A stretch of DNA of 64,000 bases from positions 1 through 64,000 of IMG/VR virus record IMGVR_UViG_3300022839_000011. The stretch is one strand, 5' to 3'. Made by a program: the position numbers and the translations under genes. Source of the DNA: a virus. Positions 43,007 to 51,164 of this stretch are shown here, piece by piece. The notes under the pieces were generated by a model that was given only the letters and a program-made list of their open reading frames with translations, did not search any database and was not told the DNA's origin. Each line of letters opens with the position of its first letter. Position 1 is the stretch's first letter.

Positions 43007-43990
43007 TTAGCGTTTGGCAAGTGACTTGAAAAATTCCATATCTTCGTCATCTTCAACAGAGTTTGTATCGTATGAAGATTTGTCTTGTGTAGCATTGCTT
43101 TCAAATGAAGATTTTGCTTGCACATTTTCTTTTGGTTTGTCTTCTTTAGATGAAGTTGCAAATCTAGACATATCAACACCTTCATCTTCTTCCGCAGATT
43201 CCGACATTTCTTTGCTGCGCGCATTTCCATTAAGATTCAACACCCGCTGTAGCTTTTCTTTAAGCTCATCGTATGATTTGAACTGCTTGGGATCTATTAC
43301 TTCTTGTAGTGAATGTACGTTGGTAAGTTTGGTTTCATACTCGCCATCATTATCAAAAAGCGATGCTAGATCAGCAAAGTCTGATTTGTCGTAGTTTGGA
43401 TAGCCTTCCACCTTACGTATTTTTAGACGGAAGTTTGCACCATTACCCCAAAGATCAAACGGGTCTACCGCTTTTTCGCCTTCGAATTCCGGATTTGGGG
43501 CTTCTTTTAGCTTATCAAAGATTTTCTTGCCATATTTAAACAAGAACACTTTACCCTCATTTTCTGGTTTTGCAGCATCAGAAACAACATAAACATTAGA
43601 GACGAAGCTTAGTTTGCGTTTTTGCTTTCGCGCCTGTGTACGTTCGGCTGACTTGTCATCCATATTTGAATTCCAAAGATCGCTGTTCATTTCATTAACT
43701 GGGTCGTCTTGCTTTAGAGTAGATAGGCAATTTTCGATGTACCATTGTCCTGTTGGACCTTGGAAGCCATGACTCCAAAGGCGTACAAAAGGAATATCTT
43801 CATCTTCTGGTGCTGGTAAAAATCTAATTACGGCATAACCATTCCCTGCCGTGTCAGTTGTGGGCTTCCAATATTTTCCTTCATCAGGATTTGAATAGCC
43901 TTTAGAGGAAACATCCTCCAACTGTTTGTTCAGCTTATCAAAAGAGCTTGAACGGTTCTTTTTTAGTTTATCAAAATTAAATGCAGCCAT
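43007..43990 (-). CDS. 32: Single-stranded DNA-binding protein gp32
   Basis: 327 residues. The LAST-like KRKLSF motif near 127, the core segment GNGYAVIRFLPAPEDEDIPF near 50 and SHGFQGPTGQWYIENCLST near 75 match gp32. The zinc Cys set of T4 gp32 is not complete here, as in cyanophage relatives. The acidic C-tail (VEDDEDMEFFKSLAKR) is the usual protein-interaction arm. Coats ssDNA in replication, recombination and repair. Confidence 0.9.
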   Translation of the reverse strand: MAAFNFDKLKKNRSSSFDKLNKQLEDVSSKGYSNPDEGKYWKPTTDTAGNGYAVIRFLPAPEDEDIPFVRLWSHGFQGPTGQWYIENCLSTLKQDDPVNEMNSDLWNSNMDDKSAERTQARKQKRKLSFVSNVYVVSDAAKPENEGKVFLFKYGKKIFDKLKEAPNPEFEGEKAVDPFDLWGNGANFRLKIRKVEGYPNYDKSDFADLASLFDNDGEYETKLTNVHSLQEVIDPKQFKSYDELKEKLQRVLNLNGNARSKEMSESAEEDEGVDMSRFATSSKEDKPKENVQAKSSFESNATQDKSSYDTNSVEDDEDMEFFKSLAKR

Positions 43991-44058
43991 AATGGCATAT
44001 CTCCTATATTTTACGATTTTTTGCGATTTTTTTAATAGTATTGCTTATTAAGCAACTC

Positions 44059-44066
44059 TATTTATA
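44059..44066 (-). promoter_or_regulatory. T4-type late promoter TATAAATA (gene 32)
   Basis: Minus strand TATAAATA 69 bases upstream of gene 32, in addition to the early promoter at 44111-44139; T4 gene 32 is also served by several promoters. Confidence 0.7.
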
Positions 44067-44110
44067 CATCAATGACATGCTCTGGATTCTTTTGGCATGT
44101 TGATTTTTCT

Positions 44111-44139
44111 ATATTACAGAAATAGTGTTGTATTGTCAA
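44111..44139 (-). promoter_or_regulatory. Early sigma70-type promoter (gene 32)
   Basis: Minus strand TTGACA, 17-base spacer, TAATAT, upstream of gene 32. Confidence 0.7.
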
Positions 44140-44163
44140 CACACTTTTCTAAAAAAGTGTGTT
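44138..44163 (-). terminator. Hairpin at the end of the gp33-like gene
   Basis: AACACACTTTT pairs with AAAAGTGTGTT (11 bp). It overlaps the gene end and the -35 of the gene 32 promoter, so termination and initiation may interact. Confidence 0.6.
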
Positions 44164-44409
44164 GGATTTTTTTATATCTTTTTTTACCATTCTTAGCACG
44201 ATTCCCTCTTCTTTTATTTTTTCACATATCAGTGAGGATTTCTTGACAATTTCTGCTAAGGTTTCAATTTCCATATTTTCTTGTTTCGCATATAGTACCA
44301 AAGCATCTATATGCGAAACACCTTTAGATAGCATATCAGCAATATCGTGATGTACTCTTTCCGGTGTTTTTGAAGCTATAAGATTTGCATGGTCTATCAC
44401 GCTGGTCAT
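44149..44409 (-). CDS. 33: gp33-like late-transcription coactivator
   Basis: 86 residues. The pattern SHIDALVLYAKQENMEIETLAEIVKKS ... CEKIKEE follows the order seen in T4 and cyanophage gp33 (a helical segment that docks on the RNA polymerase flap), and the C-terminus ends SNTLF, a possible clamp-binding tail like LDFLL. gp33 with gp55 and the gp45 clamp drives TATAAATA promoters, which this genome uses. Neighbour gene 32 agrees with T4 order. Confidence 0.65.
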   Translation of the reverse strand: MTSVIDHANLIASKTPERVHHDIADMLSKGVSHIDALVLYAKQENMEIETLAEIVKKSSLICEKIKEEGIVLRMVKKDIKKSNTLF

Positions 44410-44606
44410 CCGTTTAGTACCGTGATAGTAGATAGCCAGTTTTCAGCATAATGTTTGGCGGTATTGATGTCATTTATAGAACTTCCTGTTCTTACGTTGA
44501 CGCCACTTGAAGAATAACATTCTACAGTGAATACCCCATCATTTTCATGAATTTCTGCTCTATGCCCAGAGCTGGAGGATTCTTTAAAAAAAGTTTGTAT
44601 TAGCAT
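44406..44606 (-). CDS. Small hypothetical protein, related to its neighbour
   Basis: 66 residues from the ATG at 44606 after GAAGGAAATGAA (MLIQTFFKESSSSGHRAEIH). It resembles the protein of the next gene upstream (IH-x-DG, (Y/F)-S/D-S/D-x-GV-(N/K), NTAKHYAENW against VNAAKSWANG), so the two are probably an old tandem duplication. Function unknown. Confidence 0.55.
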   Translation of the reverse strand: MLIQTFFKESSSSGHRAEIHENDGVFTVECYSSSGVNVRTGSSINDINTAKHYAENWLSTITVLNG

Positions 44607-44616
44607 TTCATTTCCT

Positions 44617-44823
44617 TCATATAATTGCCCTATTGCCGTTCGCCCAAGATTTTGCAGCATTTACTACCAGTACAAACGGGCATTCCACATATTTTTCTGT
44701 GTGGAATTTTACACCAACATCATCAAAAAATGATATTGTGTGTGGCCCATCACCATTGATGGATGCGCTATAGCCATTTTCTTTTGTGTATTTTAGTTGT
44801 GAGTTTTCGATATCAGACATCAT
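44617..44823 (-). CDS. Small hypothetical protein, related to its neighbour
   Basis: 68 residues (MMSDIENSQLKYTKENGYSA...). Probable paralogue of the product at 44406. Promoter at 44892-44920. Not recognised. Confidence 0.55.
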   Translation of the reverse strand: MMSDIENSQLKYTKENGYSASINGDGPHTISFFDDVGVKFHTEKYVECPFVLVVNAAKSWANGNRAII

Positions 44824-44891
44824 GTCTTTCCTTTAAATATTTCTGTGGGGGTTTATACTTTGCATTTGTTAATAAATGCATATGATGTATT

Positions 44892-44920
44892 AATGTAACA
44901 CTTAGCGGGTTACATGTCAA
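44892..44920 (-). promoter_or_regulatory. Early sigma70-type promoter
   Basis: Minus strand TTGACA, 17-base spacer, TACATT, between heme oxygenase and the small paralogue pair. Confidence 0.6.
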
Positions 44921-44933
44921 CTATTAATTTAGC

Positions 44934-45485
44934 TTATTGCCAATTATTTTCTTCTAATTCTTCAAGAAATATTCTAACCATATCAAAGCAAACGATTGCT
45001 TCATCAGCAAGCCCATCATGAAGTTTGCTACGGATATTTGCCTTTAATGAATCCAAGTCACCTTCGAATTGGTATCTAAGCGCAGAACCGAAAACAAATC
45101 TTTTCAATATTTGGCCACCAGAAAGATCGCCCATATGATGTACATATACGTGTGAAAGAAGTTTTTCTGCATCACCAGATATACTCAAAATATATTCTTG
45201 GTAAGCTACCGTCGAATCAAACGGAGTTGGAATTTTAAAACCATGTAGTAGTTCTAATTCTTCCAAATCTTTCATTATCGGTATGGATCGTTTTACAGCT
45301 TTGATATCTTCAAATATTCCGAAATTATGTGCATGTTTTTCGAGTGTATCGTACATCAACCACATATTTGAAAGGTAAACATAATACTGGCCTACAGTTA
45401 TCTGGTGCTTCAGCATTTTCGTAATGAATTTTGATTTTTCTGTTCTGGTGTGATGAACTTTTGTTAGTTCTCTTAAATTACTCAT
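44934..45485 (-). CDS. ho1: Heme oxygenase
   Basis: 183 residues from the ATG at 45485, with AAGGA upstream; an earlier in-frame ATG lies inside the tmRNA. LRELTKVHHTRTEKSKF holds the proximal heme ligand His12 and GDLSGGQILKRFVFG the distal-helix glycines. It opens heme to biliverdin, CO and iron, using reduced ferredoxin. The bilin reductase at 58051 could use the product. It is the first protein gene behind the tmRNA and late promoter at 45808-45815, so it is probably expressed late. Confidence 0.9.
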   Translation of the reverse strand: MSNLRELTKVHHTRTEKSKFITKMLKHQITVGQYYVYLSNMWLMYDTLEKHAHNFGIFEDIKAVKRSIPIMKDLEELELLHGFKIPTPFDSTVAYQEYILSISGDAEKLLSHVYVHHMGDLSGGQILKRFVFGSALRYQFEGDLDSLKANIRSKLHDGLADEAIVCFDMVRIFLEELEENNWQ

Positions 45486-45522
45486 TACTGAAATGTGGTC
45501 CTTTTTATTAAAGTTGGGACTT

Positions 45523-45801
45523 GGGTAATACGGCGTCCCTGACCGCAAGAGATTATGCTGCTAGGCGCATCTCTGGTTTTGCATTAGTATTTGCATTTAG
45601 TGTTTTATTCGCGTTAACCCAGCTTATATCGGGGCAACTCCATCCTGCTTAGTCCGTTTGTCGATCCCATTTCATCCCCAGCATAGATACATTGTTACAC
45701 TCATTTAAGAATAATGATATTAAAATATCACCAATGTATCTATGGTGGAGATGTCGGCTTCGAAGCCGAGTCCAAACCGTATTCAGTGAACTTCAACGTC
45801 A
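45523..45801 (-). ncRNA. ssrA: Circularly permuted two-piece tmRNA
   Basis: Order on the minus strand: acceptor piece (about 45801-45743) ending CATCTCC-ACCA; intervening spacer 45742-45680; coding piece from 45679 (GGGGATGAAATGG). GGGGATG pairs with CATCTCC (one G-U) to form the acceptor stem. The spacer arms TAGATACATTG and CAATGTATCTA pair (11 bp), a processing stem. CAAAC with GTTTG, and CCGTATT with AATACGG, join the two pieces. The tag frame (45612-45553) reads ANKTLNANTNAKPEMRLAA then TAA. Host permuted tmRNAs occur in alphaproteobacteria and some cyanobacteria. Confidence 0.9.
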
Positions 45802-45807
45802 CGTAGT

Positions 45808-45815
45808 TATTTATA
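45808..45815 (-). promoter_or_regulatory. T4-type late promoter TATAAATA (tmRNA, ho1)
   Basis: Minus strand TATAAATA whose expected start lies at the 5' edge of the tmRNA acceptor piece, so a late transcript would carry tmRNA then heme oxygenase. Confidence 0.75.
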
Positions 45816-45868
45816 CAAAATGGTGGCTAACCTATGGCCACCGCGTGTTTAAGAAACAACCTTTTTTA

Positions 45869-46465
45869 TCAGAAAGTTAGATTTAGAGATAGCTTTGCAT
45901 TTGTGCTTTCTAGGCCATCATCAAAGCTGCGAACCAGACTTGGTGTCAGTGTAACTTTTGATGCAACGGTTACTGGCACACCAACTTCCAGATATCCGCT
46001 TGTGCGTGACCAATCATTGCTGATATTCCAAGTATAACCAACTTCACCAAATACTGAAATCTGGTCATTTAGTGTATAGGTAACACCAACAGATGGGTCA
46101 AAAGAAAAATCGCCACTTGAAAGGTTGTTATTTGCAGTGGAGTATTCCAACCCAACTGTACCATACGCAACGGTCTGATCGGCAACCGCAATTGCAAGAT
46201 TATATTCACCACGAAGACCAATGGTGTCAGCATCAAGATTGTAGTTAAGTGCAGCACGAACTTCTGCATCAGCAGAACCCAATGAATGTGCAAGCCCAGT
46301 AACACCGACTTCAAAATCTGTTAGTGCATTTTGATTAGCGTCAACAGTAAAATCCATCATTCCAGAGTTTACAGTAAGGCCAAAGGTGGCATTATCAAAA
46401 TCATTCGCCATTGCAGATGTGGCCGTACCAAACATAAGTGCGATTGTTGTAATTGTAGTTTTCAT
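45869..46465 (-). CDS. Exported outer-membrane beta-barrel protein
   Basis: 198 residues: a signal peptide (MKTTITTIALMFGTATSAMA), alternating hydrophobic strands throughout, and a C-terminal phenylalanine (AKLSLNLTF), the signal for insertion by the BAM complex. Strand count and length suggest an 8-10 strand barrel of the OmpW/OmpX or porin-like type. A phage-made outer-membrane protein may change receptor exposure or block superinfection; function is inferred. GC content is above the local mean. Confidence 0.75.
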   Translation of the reverse strand: MKTTITTIALMFGTATSAMANDFDNATFGLTVNSGMMDFTVDANQNALTDFEVGVTGLAHSLGSADAEVRAALNYNLDADTIGLRGEYNLAIAVADQTVAYGTVGLEYSTANNNLSSGDFSFDPSVGVTYTLNDQISVFGEVGYTWNISNDWSRTSGYLEVGVPVTVASKVTLTPSLVRSFDDGLESTNAKLSLNLTF

Positions 46466-46541
46466 TTTATTTCCTTAAATTATATAAGTACCCCATAATT
46501 GAGATACGATGGTTAGTAAAATTATTAGTGATTTGGCAGAA

Positions 46542-46676
46542 CTACATTTCAAGCTTCAAAGAAGTTTTACTTAGTTTGTTCATTTCTTCACGAGATGGCA
46601 TAACCTCGTCCCAAACAGAATCAACTTTAGTTGGAGGCGTGATGTTTTCCTTTTTAGATGCATCTTTTTTTGTCAT
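46542..46676 (-). CDS. Small protein resembling the ADP-ribosyltransferase C-tail
   Basis: 44 residues. Its second half, VDSVWDEVMPSREEMNKLSK, resembles the end of the ADP-ribosyltransferase just upstream (KTVWDETLLSHEKMKELQL). It has its own consensus promoter at 46700-46728. It may be a tail-derived interaction peptide or packaging tag. Found by reading the minus strand of the gap. Confidence 0.6.
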   Translation of the reverse strand: MTKKDASKKENITPPTKVDSVWDEVMPSREEMNKLSKTSLKLEM

Positions 46677-46699
46677 GTTATAGTCCTTTCTAAGGGTTA

Positions 46700-46728
46700 A
46701 TTATAACTATAAACGAAATAGATGTCAA
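46700..46728 (-). promoter_or_regulatory. Perfect consensus early promoter
   Basis: Minus strand TTGACA, 17-base spacer, TATAAT, upstream of the 44-residue ORF and overlapping the end of the ADP-ribosyltransferase gene. Confidence 0.8.
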
Positions 46729-48872
46729 TACTTAATTTTCATCTTAGACAACTGCAATTCTTTCATTTTTTCGTGCGACAATAGGGTTTCATCCCATACA
46801 GTTTTGGCATCTTTGCCAGTATTGACTTTTGTGGTGTCTTGTACTTTAGCCTCAAACAACATTTTAAGTTCGCTTGGTCCCTTTTTGTATGCCTCATAAA
46901 AGCTACTTGCGCCATTGCCTGTATAAACACCAACCACAAATGGTTTAGTTTTGTTATTCAGTATTGTATGGTACACTTCGGTCAGTCTAATTCTACTAAA
47001 TGGGGGCAACATTATTTCTTTTTCTTTCGACACGCTTGAATAGTTTAATATCGGAATACACTTAGTACCTTTAGGCAAATAGATTTTCATTCGCGTAGAA
47101 TTTGGTTTGTTTCCCATTTTGACATCTGAACTTAATGAGGTGGATAGCCATGCGGGGTCTACGAATACATCACCTGGTTTAAAGTTTTTTTGGCTTGGGA
47201 CTTCACAATTTCGATACACCCACATATCTTCTTCCATCTCTACTGCGTATTCATTATAAAAAGCAAACATGGCATCTGATCGGGGGTCCAATATGAAATT
47301 TCCATCTTTCATAGTAGCCATAGAATTTCTAAGATTTGGATTTATTGACATGAATCCAGAAGCAGTGTAACTTTTGAAAGCTCTTATGGCTTTTTCTTGT
47401 TTGGCTTCTTCCACAGTCAATTTAGATGTGTCTATACTGTTCAAAACACCTTTAAAAATATCATCGAATTTTTTGTAGCCTTCGTTATTTTTTACTACAT
47501 CTATTTTTTTAGAAATGTCTTCGTTAAAATTCACAAATCCGATTGTTCCATCATCCCATTTGGTATCATTATCAGATTTGAAAGCTTCGTTTGTTGTGCT
47601 AATAGCAAATGGCATTTCAAGAACTTTTGCGGACAGAACTTCTCTTTCAAATTGTGTATTTGAAGGCGAATTGTTATCTATTTTCTTCAATTCTTTTAAC
47701 TCTTTAGAAGCCAAATTCGCTTCATATACAGGCATATCTATAGCATCGTTCAATACTTTTTCCCACATTGATTTATTTTTAACACCAACTTTTATTAATC
47801 CATTATCATTAGCCAATCCCATATTAACTATAACTTTTTTCATAGAAGGCGAAATTTCATAGTCATAAACTTGTTTAAATGCTTTTTTGAGATATTTTAC
47901 AACATTAGGATTATCCATCTTTTTTTCTGTCTTACCCATTTTAATCAAGGTATCTAATGTATATGGGTTCATTCTAGTTTTTATTAGGCCAGCAATTGGT
48001 ATGTTATTAGCATCAATTTGGTCATTTGGCGAATAATTTAAGTTAAACTTACCAAGCGGAACTTCTTCAACTTTATCACCAACAACTTCTTTATTTCCTA
48101 ACAAATCAACAACATTGCTGCCGCCTTTGCTCTGAACAGCTTTATTAGAAATGTCATCTATAAGTTTTATATCCGAACTGGCAATCTCATTTCCCAAATC
48201 TAATTTTTTGAATGCAAACAACTTGCTTGGTTTTGTACTCACAGTCTCTTTTTGTCTTTTATACGGGACAGCAATTGTTTCCAAATTTTCACTTGACACG
48301 ATATCTTGTATGTCCATTCCGGTCGGATCAAATTCGAAGTGTTTTGTGAATACAACAGTTTTGAATATTGTTTCTGGTTTGACACTTTTCTTGGTGACAA
48401 AGATGTAATTTCTTGCACCATCTGAAATCTTTTTGACTGGAACTACCCTAAATGTTTGGATGTATGTTTTTTTGATTATTTTTGTTAGAAGACTTTGGTA
48501 TCTTTCTGACCCTGCTTTACTTGGTATGTCAATAATAATACCATCCATTCTATTTTTTATAAATGGATACGAAGCCTCCATGAATTTTAGAAATGTTGCC
48601 AATACTGGTCGGATGTCTGCTGGGGTTTTAAATGACCATGTTCTTTTCTTGACATTCACAATACGATATAGTTCTATCATGTAAACTTTGTCATATGTTG
48701 TCTCTACCAATGACATACCGTAATCGGACCCATTGATAGAAGCAGAAGCATAAATTTGCTTTGGCAGCATAGTATCTTCGGTCATCTGAAACTCAACAGC
48801 GGTGTTAAGTGACTCAAAGAATAATTCTTGGTCTTTGAAATTGATAAAAGACTTCATGTAACTGCGCTCCAT
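46725..48872 (-). CDS. alt: Alt-like ADP-ribosyltransferase
   Basis: 715 residues. The C-terminal domain carries the R-S-E signature: Arg554 (MWVYRNCE), Ser577-Thr578-Ser579 (WLSTSLSS) and E617-x-E619 (SKEKEIML), the catalytic ExE of arginine-specific transferases. Length is similar to T4 Alt (682), an injected head protein that modifies host RNA polymerase alpha. The N-terminal 400 residues are likely packaging or targeting. Late promoter TATAAATA at 48889-48896 fits a virion protein. Confidence 0.85.
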   Translation of the reverse strand: MERSYMKSFINFKDQELFFESLNTAVEFQMTEDTMLPKQIYASASINGSDYGMSLVETTYDKVYMIELYRIVNVKKRTWSFKTPADIRPVLATFLKFMEASYPFIKNRMDGIIIDIPSKAGSERYQSLLTKIIKKTYIQTFRVVPVKKISDGARNYIFVTKKSVKPETIFKTVVFTKHFEFDPTGMDIQDIVSSENLETIAVPYKRQKETVSTKPSKLFAFKKLDLGNEIASSDIKLIDDISNKAVQSKGGSNVVDLLGNKEVVGDKVEEVPLGKFNLNYSPNDQIDANNIPIAGLIKTRMNPYTLDTLIKMGKTEKKMDNPNVVKYLKKAFKQVYDYEISPSMKKVIVNMGLANDNGLIKVGVKNKSMWEKVLNDAIDMPVYEANLASKELKELKKIDNNSPSNTQFEREVLSAKVLEMPFAISTTNEAFKSDNDTKWDDGTIGFVNFNEDISKKIDVVKNNEGYKKFDDIFKGVLNSIDTSKLTVEEAKQEKAIRAFKSYTASGFMSINPNLRNSMATMKDGNFILDPRSDAMFAFYNEYAVEMEEDMWVYRNCEVPSQKNFKPGDVFVDPAWLSTSLSSDVKMGNKPNSTRMKIYLPKGTKCIPILNYSSVSKEKEIMLPPFSRIRLTEVYHTILNNKTKPFVVGVYTGNGASSFYEAYKKGPSELKMLFEAKVQDTTKVNTGKDAKTVWDETLLSHEKMKELQLSKMKIKY

Positions 48873-48888
48873 ATTTTGTTATTAAAGC

Positions 48889-48896
48889 TATTTATA
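48889..48896 (-). promoter_or_regulatory. T4-type late promoter TATAAATA
   Basis: Minus strand TATAAATA 17 bases upstream of the ADP-ribosyltransferase start. Confidence 0.7.
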
Positions 48897-48903
48897 AGAT
48901 GAA

Positions 48904-49353
48904 TTATCTAAGTTTAAATTCATCTCTTGTTACACCAAATACGTATTGATCTACCATGTCACCATTTTTGTCCAAAAACGATTCTGACAACACGCCTTCC
49001 TGCTTCCAACCTATTTTGTTTATCATGCGGACAAACTTTTTGTGTGGACTAATTCCGTAAATTTTTCGCAGCGTTTTCATATTTTCAAACATATAATCGG
49101 TTAGATATATCGCAGATGTTAAAGCCTGTTTTGCATTTTTGGTGTCTGAAAACACATTAAGTTTTGCAAGCCAAGGCGTCTCTGGCATCATGTAAAAAAC
49201 CATATCATCTTTTTCAAGTGGAAATGTGATGTTGTTATCCATATCCCTTAACATATCTATAAATATTTCATCTTTTGTCTTGTGTGGGCATTGCATAATC
49301 CATGGATCTATTTTTGCGTGGATAATTTCATATATATGATTGTTATATTTCAT
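48904..49353 (-). CDS. GNAT-like acetyltransferase
   Basis: 149 residues. The C-terminal segment GWKQEGVLSESFLDKNGDMV followed by DQYVFGVTRDEF is the closing strand pattern of RimJ/RimL-type GNAT proteins. The CoA-binding Q/RxxGxG/A loop is not evident, so activity is uncertain. Overlaps the upstream gene by 4 bases. Confidence 0.6.
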   Translation of the reverse strand: MKYNNHIYEIIHAKIDPWIMQCPHKTKDEIFIDMLRDMDNNITFPLEKDDMVFYMMPETPWLAKLNVFSDTKNAKQALTSAIYLTDYMFENMKTLRKIYGISPHKKFVRMINKIGWKQEGVLSESFLDKNGDMVDQYVFGVTRDEFKLR

Positions 49354-49841
49354 CCAGAAAATAGCTCTTCTAAACTCATGACAGTGCCGATAGGGTATTG
49401 ATATCTTGTATTGACAATACCGACGCCCAATTTACCTGAATATGTTACTGTGTAACCTTGAATAATTTCTGCCAGCTCGCACACTATAATTGTTTCGCAT
49501 TGTTGTACATTTTGATACCCCATCAAAATGTTATTGCCATCAATCGAACCAATTAAAGAACCTATCACCACTCCAGCAAACGCACCACCATCGTCATTGG
49601 TCGCCAATTTACCTAAAACGCCACCTATGATGGCACCAGCAAGAATGTCACCATTACTAGAACGGTTATTTTGGTACACCGGAATACTTACGTCATAACA
49701 TCTTGTTTCTGGAACTTCGAGATGCCCTATCGTGTAATTGGGCGCTACTTCCATTATACGAACAAAAGTAAATGCATCAAATGCATTTACTTTTGTTGCA
49801 AAAATACATAAAGTAGCGATTGCCGATATTTTTTTAAACAT
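49350..49841 (-). CDS. Exported glycine-zipper protein
   Basis: 163 residues: signal peptide (MFKKISAIATLCIFATKVNA) and a glycine-zipper double helix (ILAGAIIGGVLGKLATND then GAFAGVVIGSLIGSIDG), the layout of the 17-kDa surface-antigen/YMGG-like family. Probably outer-membrane or periplasmic. A host-derived envelope protein is likely. Confidence 0.7.
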   Translation of the reverse strand: MFKKISAIATLCIFATKVNAFDAFTFVRIMEVAPNYTIGHLEVPETRCYDVSIPVYQNNRSSNGDILAGAIIGGVLGKLATNDDGGAFAGVVIGSLIGSIDGNNILMGYQNVQQCETIIVCELAEIIQGYTVTYSGKLGVGIVNTRYQYPIGTVMSLEELFSG

Positions 49842-49856
49842 TGTAATTTTCCATTC

Positions 49857-50507
49857 TTAGTATTTCACCTCGCAGTTATTTTTTACTACAAATCCTATGC
49901 GATGTGGTTTCAAAAATCCATCAGCATCATCATAACTTTCGATATAAGAATACCCTAATTTTTCATAATTAGCAATCAAATAATGCTGGTCTGACCAAAT
50001 AGGAATTAGCACATCATAATCTGGGTCTGGCGTTTTTCTTAAATGCACTTCGATAATTTTTTGATCTATGAACTCTACATTTATATCATCGACGTCAGTA
50101 TGCAATTGATTAAAAATTTCACCTAACGCAAACTTTTGATTTTCACATCTAGACCATTTATTGAATCTTGGTAAATTATTTTCATTTCTATCTGCTTCCC
50201 AACAAGACACATCGCACCAAACACCATCTATCCATTTGAAGCACACCGAATATTGTGTTCCCGAAAACCATTCTGACCAAAAATATCCGGGCGGAACTTT
50301 CGATGAGTCTCCAACATCGATATAGATTTTTTTAGCGCCTAACCCCATACCGGAAAGGTTCATTATCGGCCTTACGACATACCAACCACTGCTATGTGGC
50401 GCTATACCCGAAGGCCCGCACTGATAACCTAACGATTCAGAAAGCCATAGCTTACTGAACCATTTTCTATGCGATTTAAATTTTGTGTAAGCTTCTGAAT
50501 CATTCAT
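49857..50507 (-). CDS. Hypothetical protein
   Basis: 216 residues, Trp- and Cys-containing (WIDGVWCDVSCWEADRNENN), soluble, no signal. Late promoter at 50512-50519. Not recognised. Confidence 0.6.
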   Translation of the reverse strand: MNDSEAYTKFKSHRKWFSKLWLSESLGYQCGPSGIAPHSSGWYVVRPIMNLSGMGLGAKKIYIDVGDSSKVPPGYFWSEWFSGTQYSVCFKWIDGVWCDVSCWEADRNENNLPRFNKWSRCENQKFALGEIFNQLHTDVDDINVEFIDQKIIEVHLRKTPDPDYDVLIPIWSDQHYLIANYEKLGYSYIESYDDADGFLKPHRIGFVVKNNCEVKY

Positions 50508-50511
50508 CCTT

Positions 50512-50519
50512 TATTTATA
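50512..50519 (-). promoter_or_regulatory. T4-type late promoter TATAAATA
   Basis: Minus strand TATAAATA close to the start at 50507; leader would be very short. Confidence 0.5.
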
Positions 50520-50544
50520 TCAAACACCTAACTTGTCACCAAAA

Positions 50545-50727
50545 TTACTTTTTAGCATCGCCTAGTAGGTAAATTGCTGCTATTGCAAAAAACCCCAAAA
50601 AGAAACCGCCGACAGCCCATGCGGCACCACTCCGATTTCGATTTTCCGCCATCTTATGTGAAACCATGGCAAGAATACCACTAATTACCAATACAAATAC
50701 TACTTCCATTTTACTATACCTTTTCAT
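50545..50727 (-). CDS. Small two-segment membrane protein
   Basis: 60 residues, hydrophobic segments VVFVLVISGILAMV and WAVGGFFLGFFAIAAIYLL. The layout resembles small phage-type or superinfection membrane proteins; function unknown. Overlaps the next gene by 14 bases. Confidence 0.6.
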   Translation of the reverse strand: MKRYSKMEVVFVLVISGILAMVSHKMAENRNRSGAAWAVGGFFLGFFAIAAIYLLGDAKK

Positions 50728-50938
50728 CTGTTTTGTTGATCGTTACATTTACTTCCAACTGTTTAACTGTTGGGGGCTCAATAAAAATTTCTACCGTTGC
50801 CCATAAAAACCAAATGGGTGTCAATAGCACAAATAACACTAAAGCAATACCCCAATTTCGTTTGAATGTTTGTATTCCACCTTTAATAAGAATGTAAAAT
50901 AGCAACAGTATAACACCAAGTCCAATAATTACGTCCAT
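50714..50938 (-). CDS. Small membrane protein
   Basis: 74 residues with two hydrophobic segments (MDVIIGLGVILLLFYILI and WGIALVLFVLLTPIWFLW) and a polar C-terminus. Adjacent to another small membrane protein. Not recognised. Confidence 0.6.
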   Translation of the reverse strand: MDVIIGLGVILLLFYILIKGGIQTFKRNWGIALVLFVLLTPIWFLWATVEIFIEPPTVKQLEVNVTINKTDEKV

Positions 50939-50975
50939 TCTTTACACCATTATGTTTTATGGCATTATGTCAATA

Positions 50976-51143
50976 TCAATTCCAGTCTGTTTTAATCATT
51001 AGTGCTGAATTCCATTTGTCGTAAACGAAATCAGATGGTGCCGCCTTTTCTATGAATTCACGACCTTGTGCATATCCGATAAACTCTATTTCTGTATTAT
51101 TTGGCAAGGTATCTAAAATTTTGCGCAGTTCATCTACAGTCAT
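50976..51143 (-). CDS. Small hypothetical protein
   Basis: 55 residues (MTVDELRKILDTLPNNTEIE...). A helix then strand pattern typical of small early phage proteins. Gap ORF; organisation supports it. Confidence 0.55.
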   Translation of the reverse strand: MTVDELRKILDTLPNNTEIEFIGYAQGREFIEKAAPSDFVYDKWNSALMIKTDWN

Positions 51144-51164
51144 TTTGTGTTGCCTTTACATATA

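Noticed and set aside
45485-45548. Longer start for heme oxygenase (21 extra residues)
   Set aside because: The extension lies in the tmRNA coding piece and has no ribosome-binding site.
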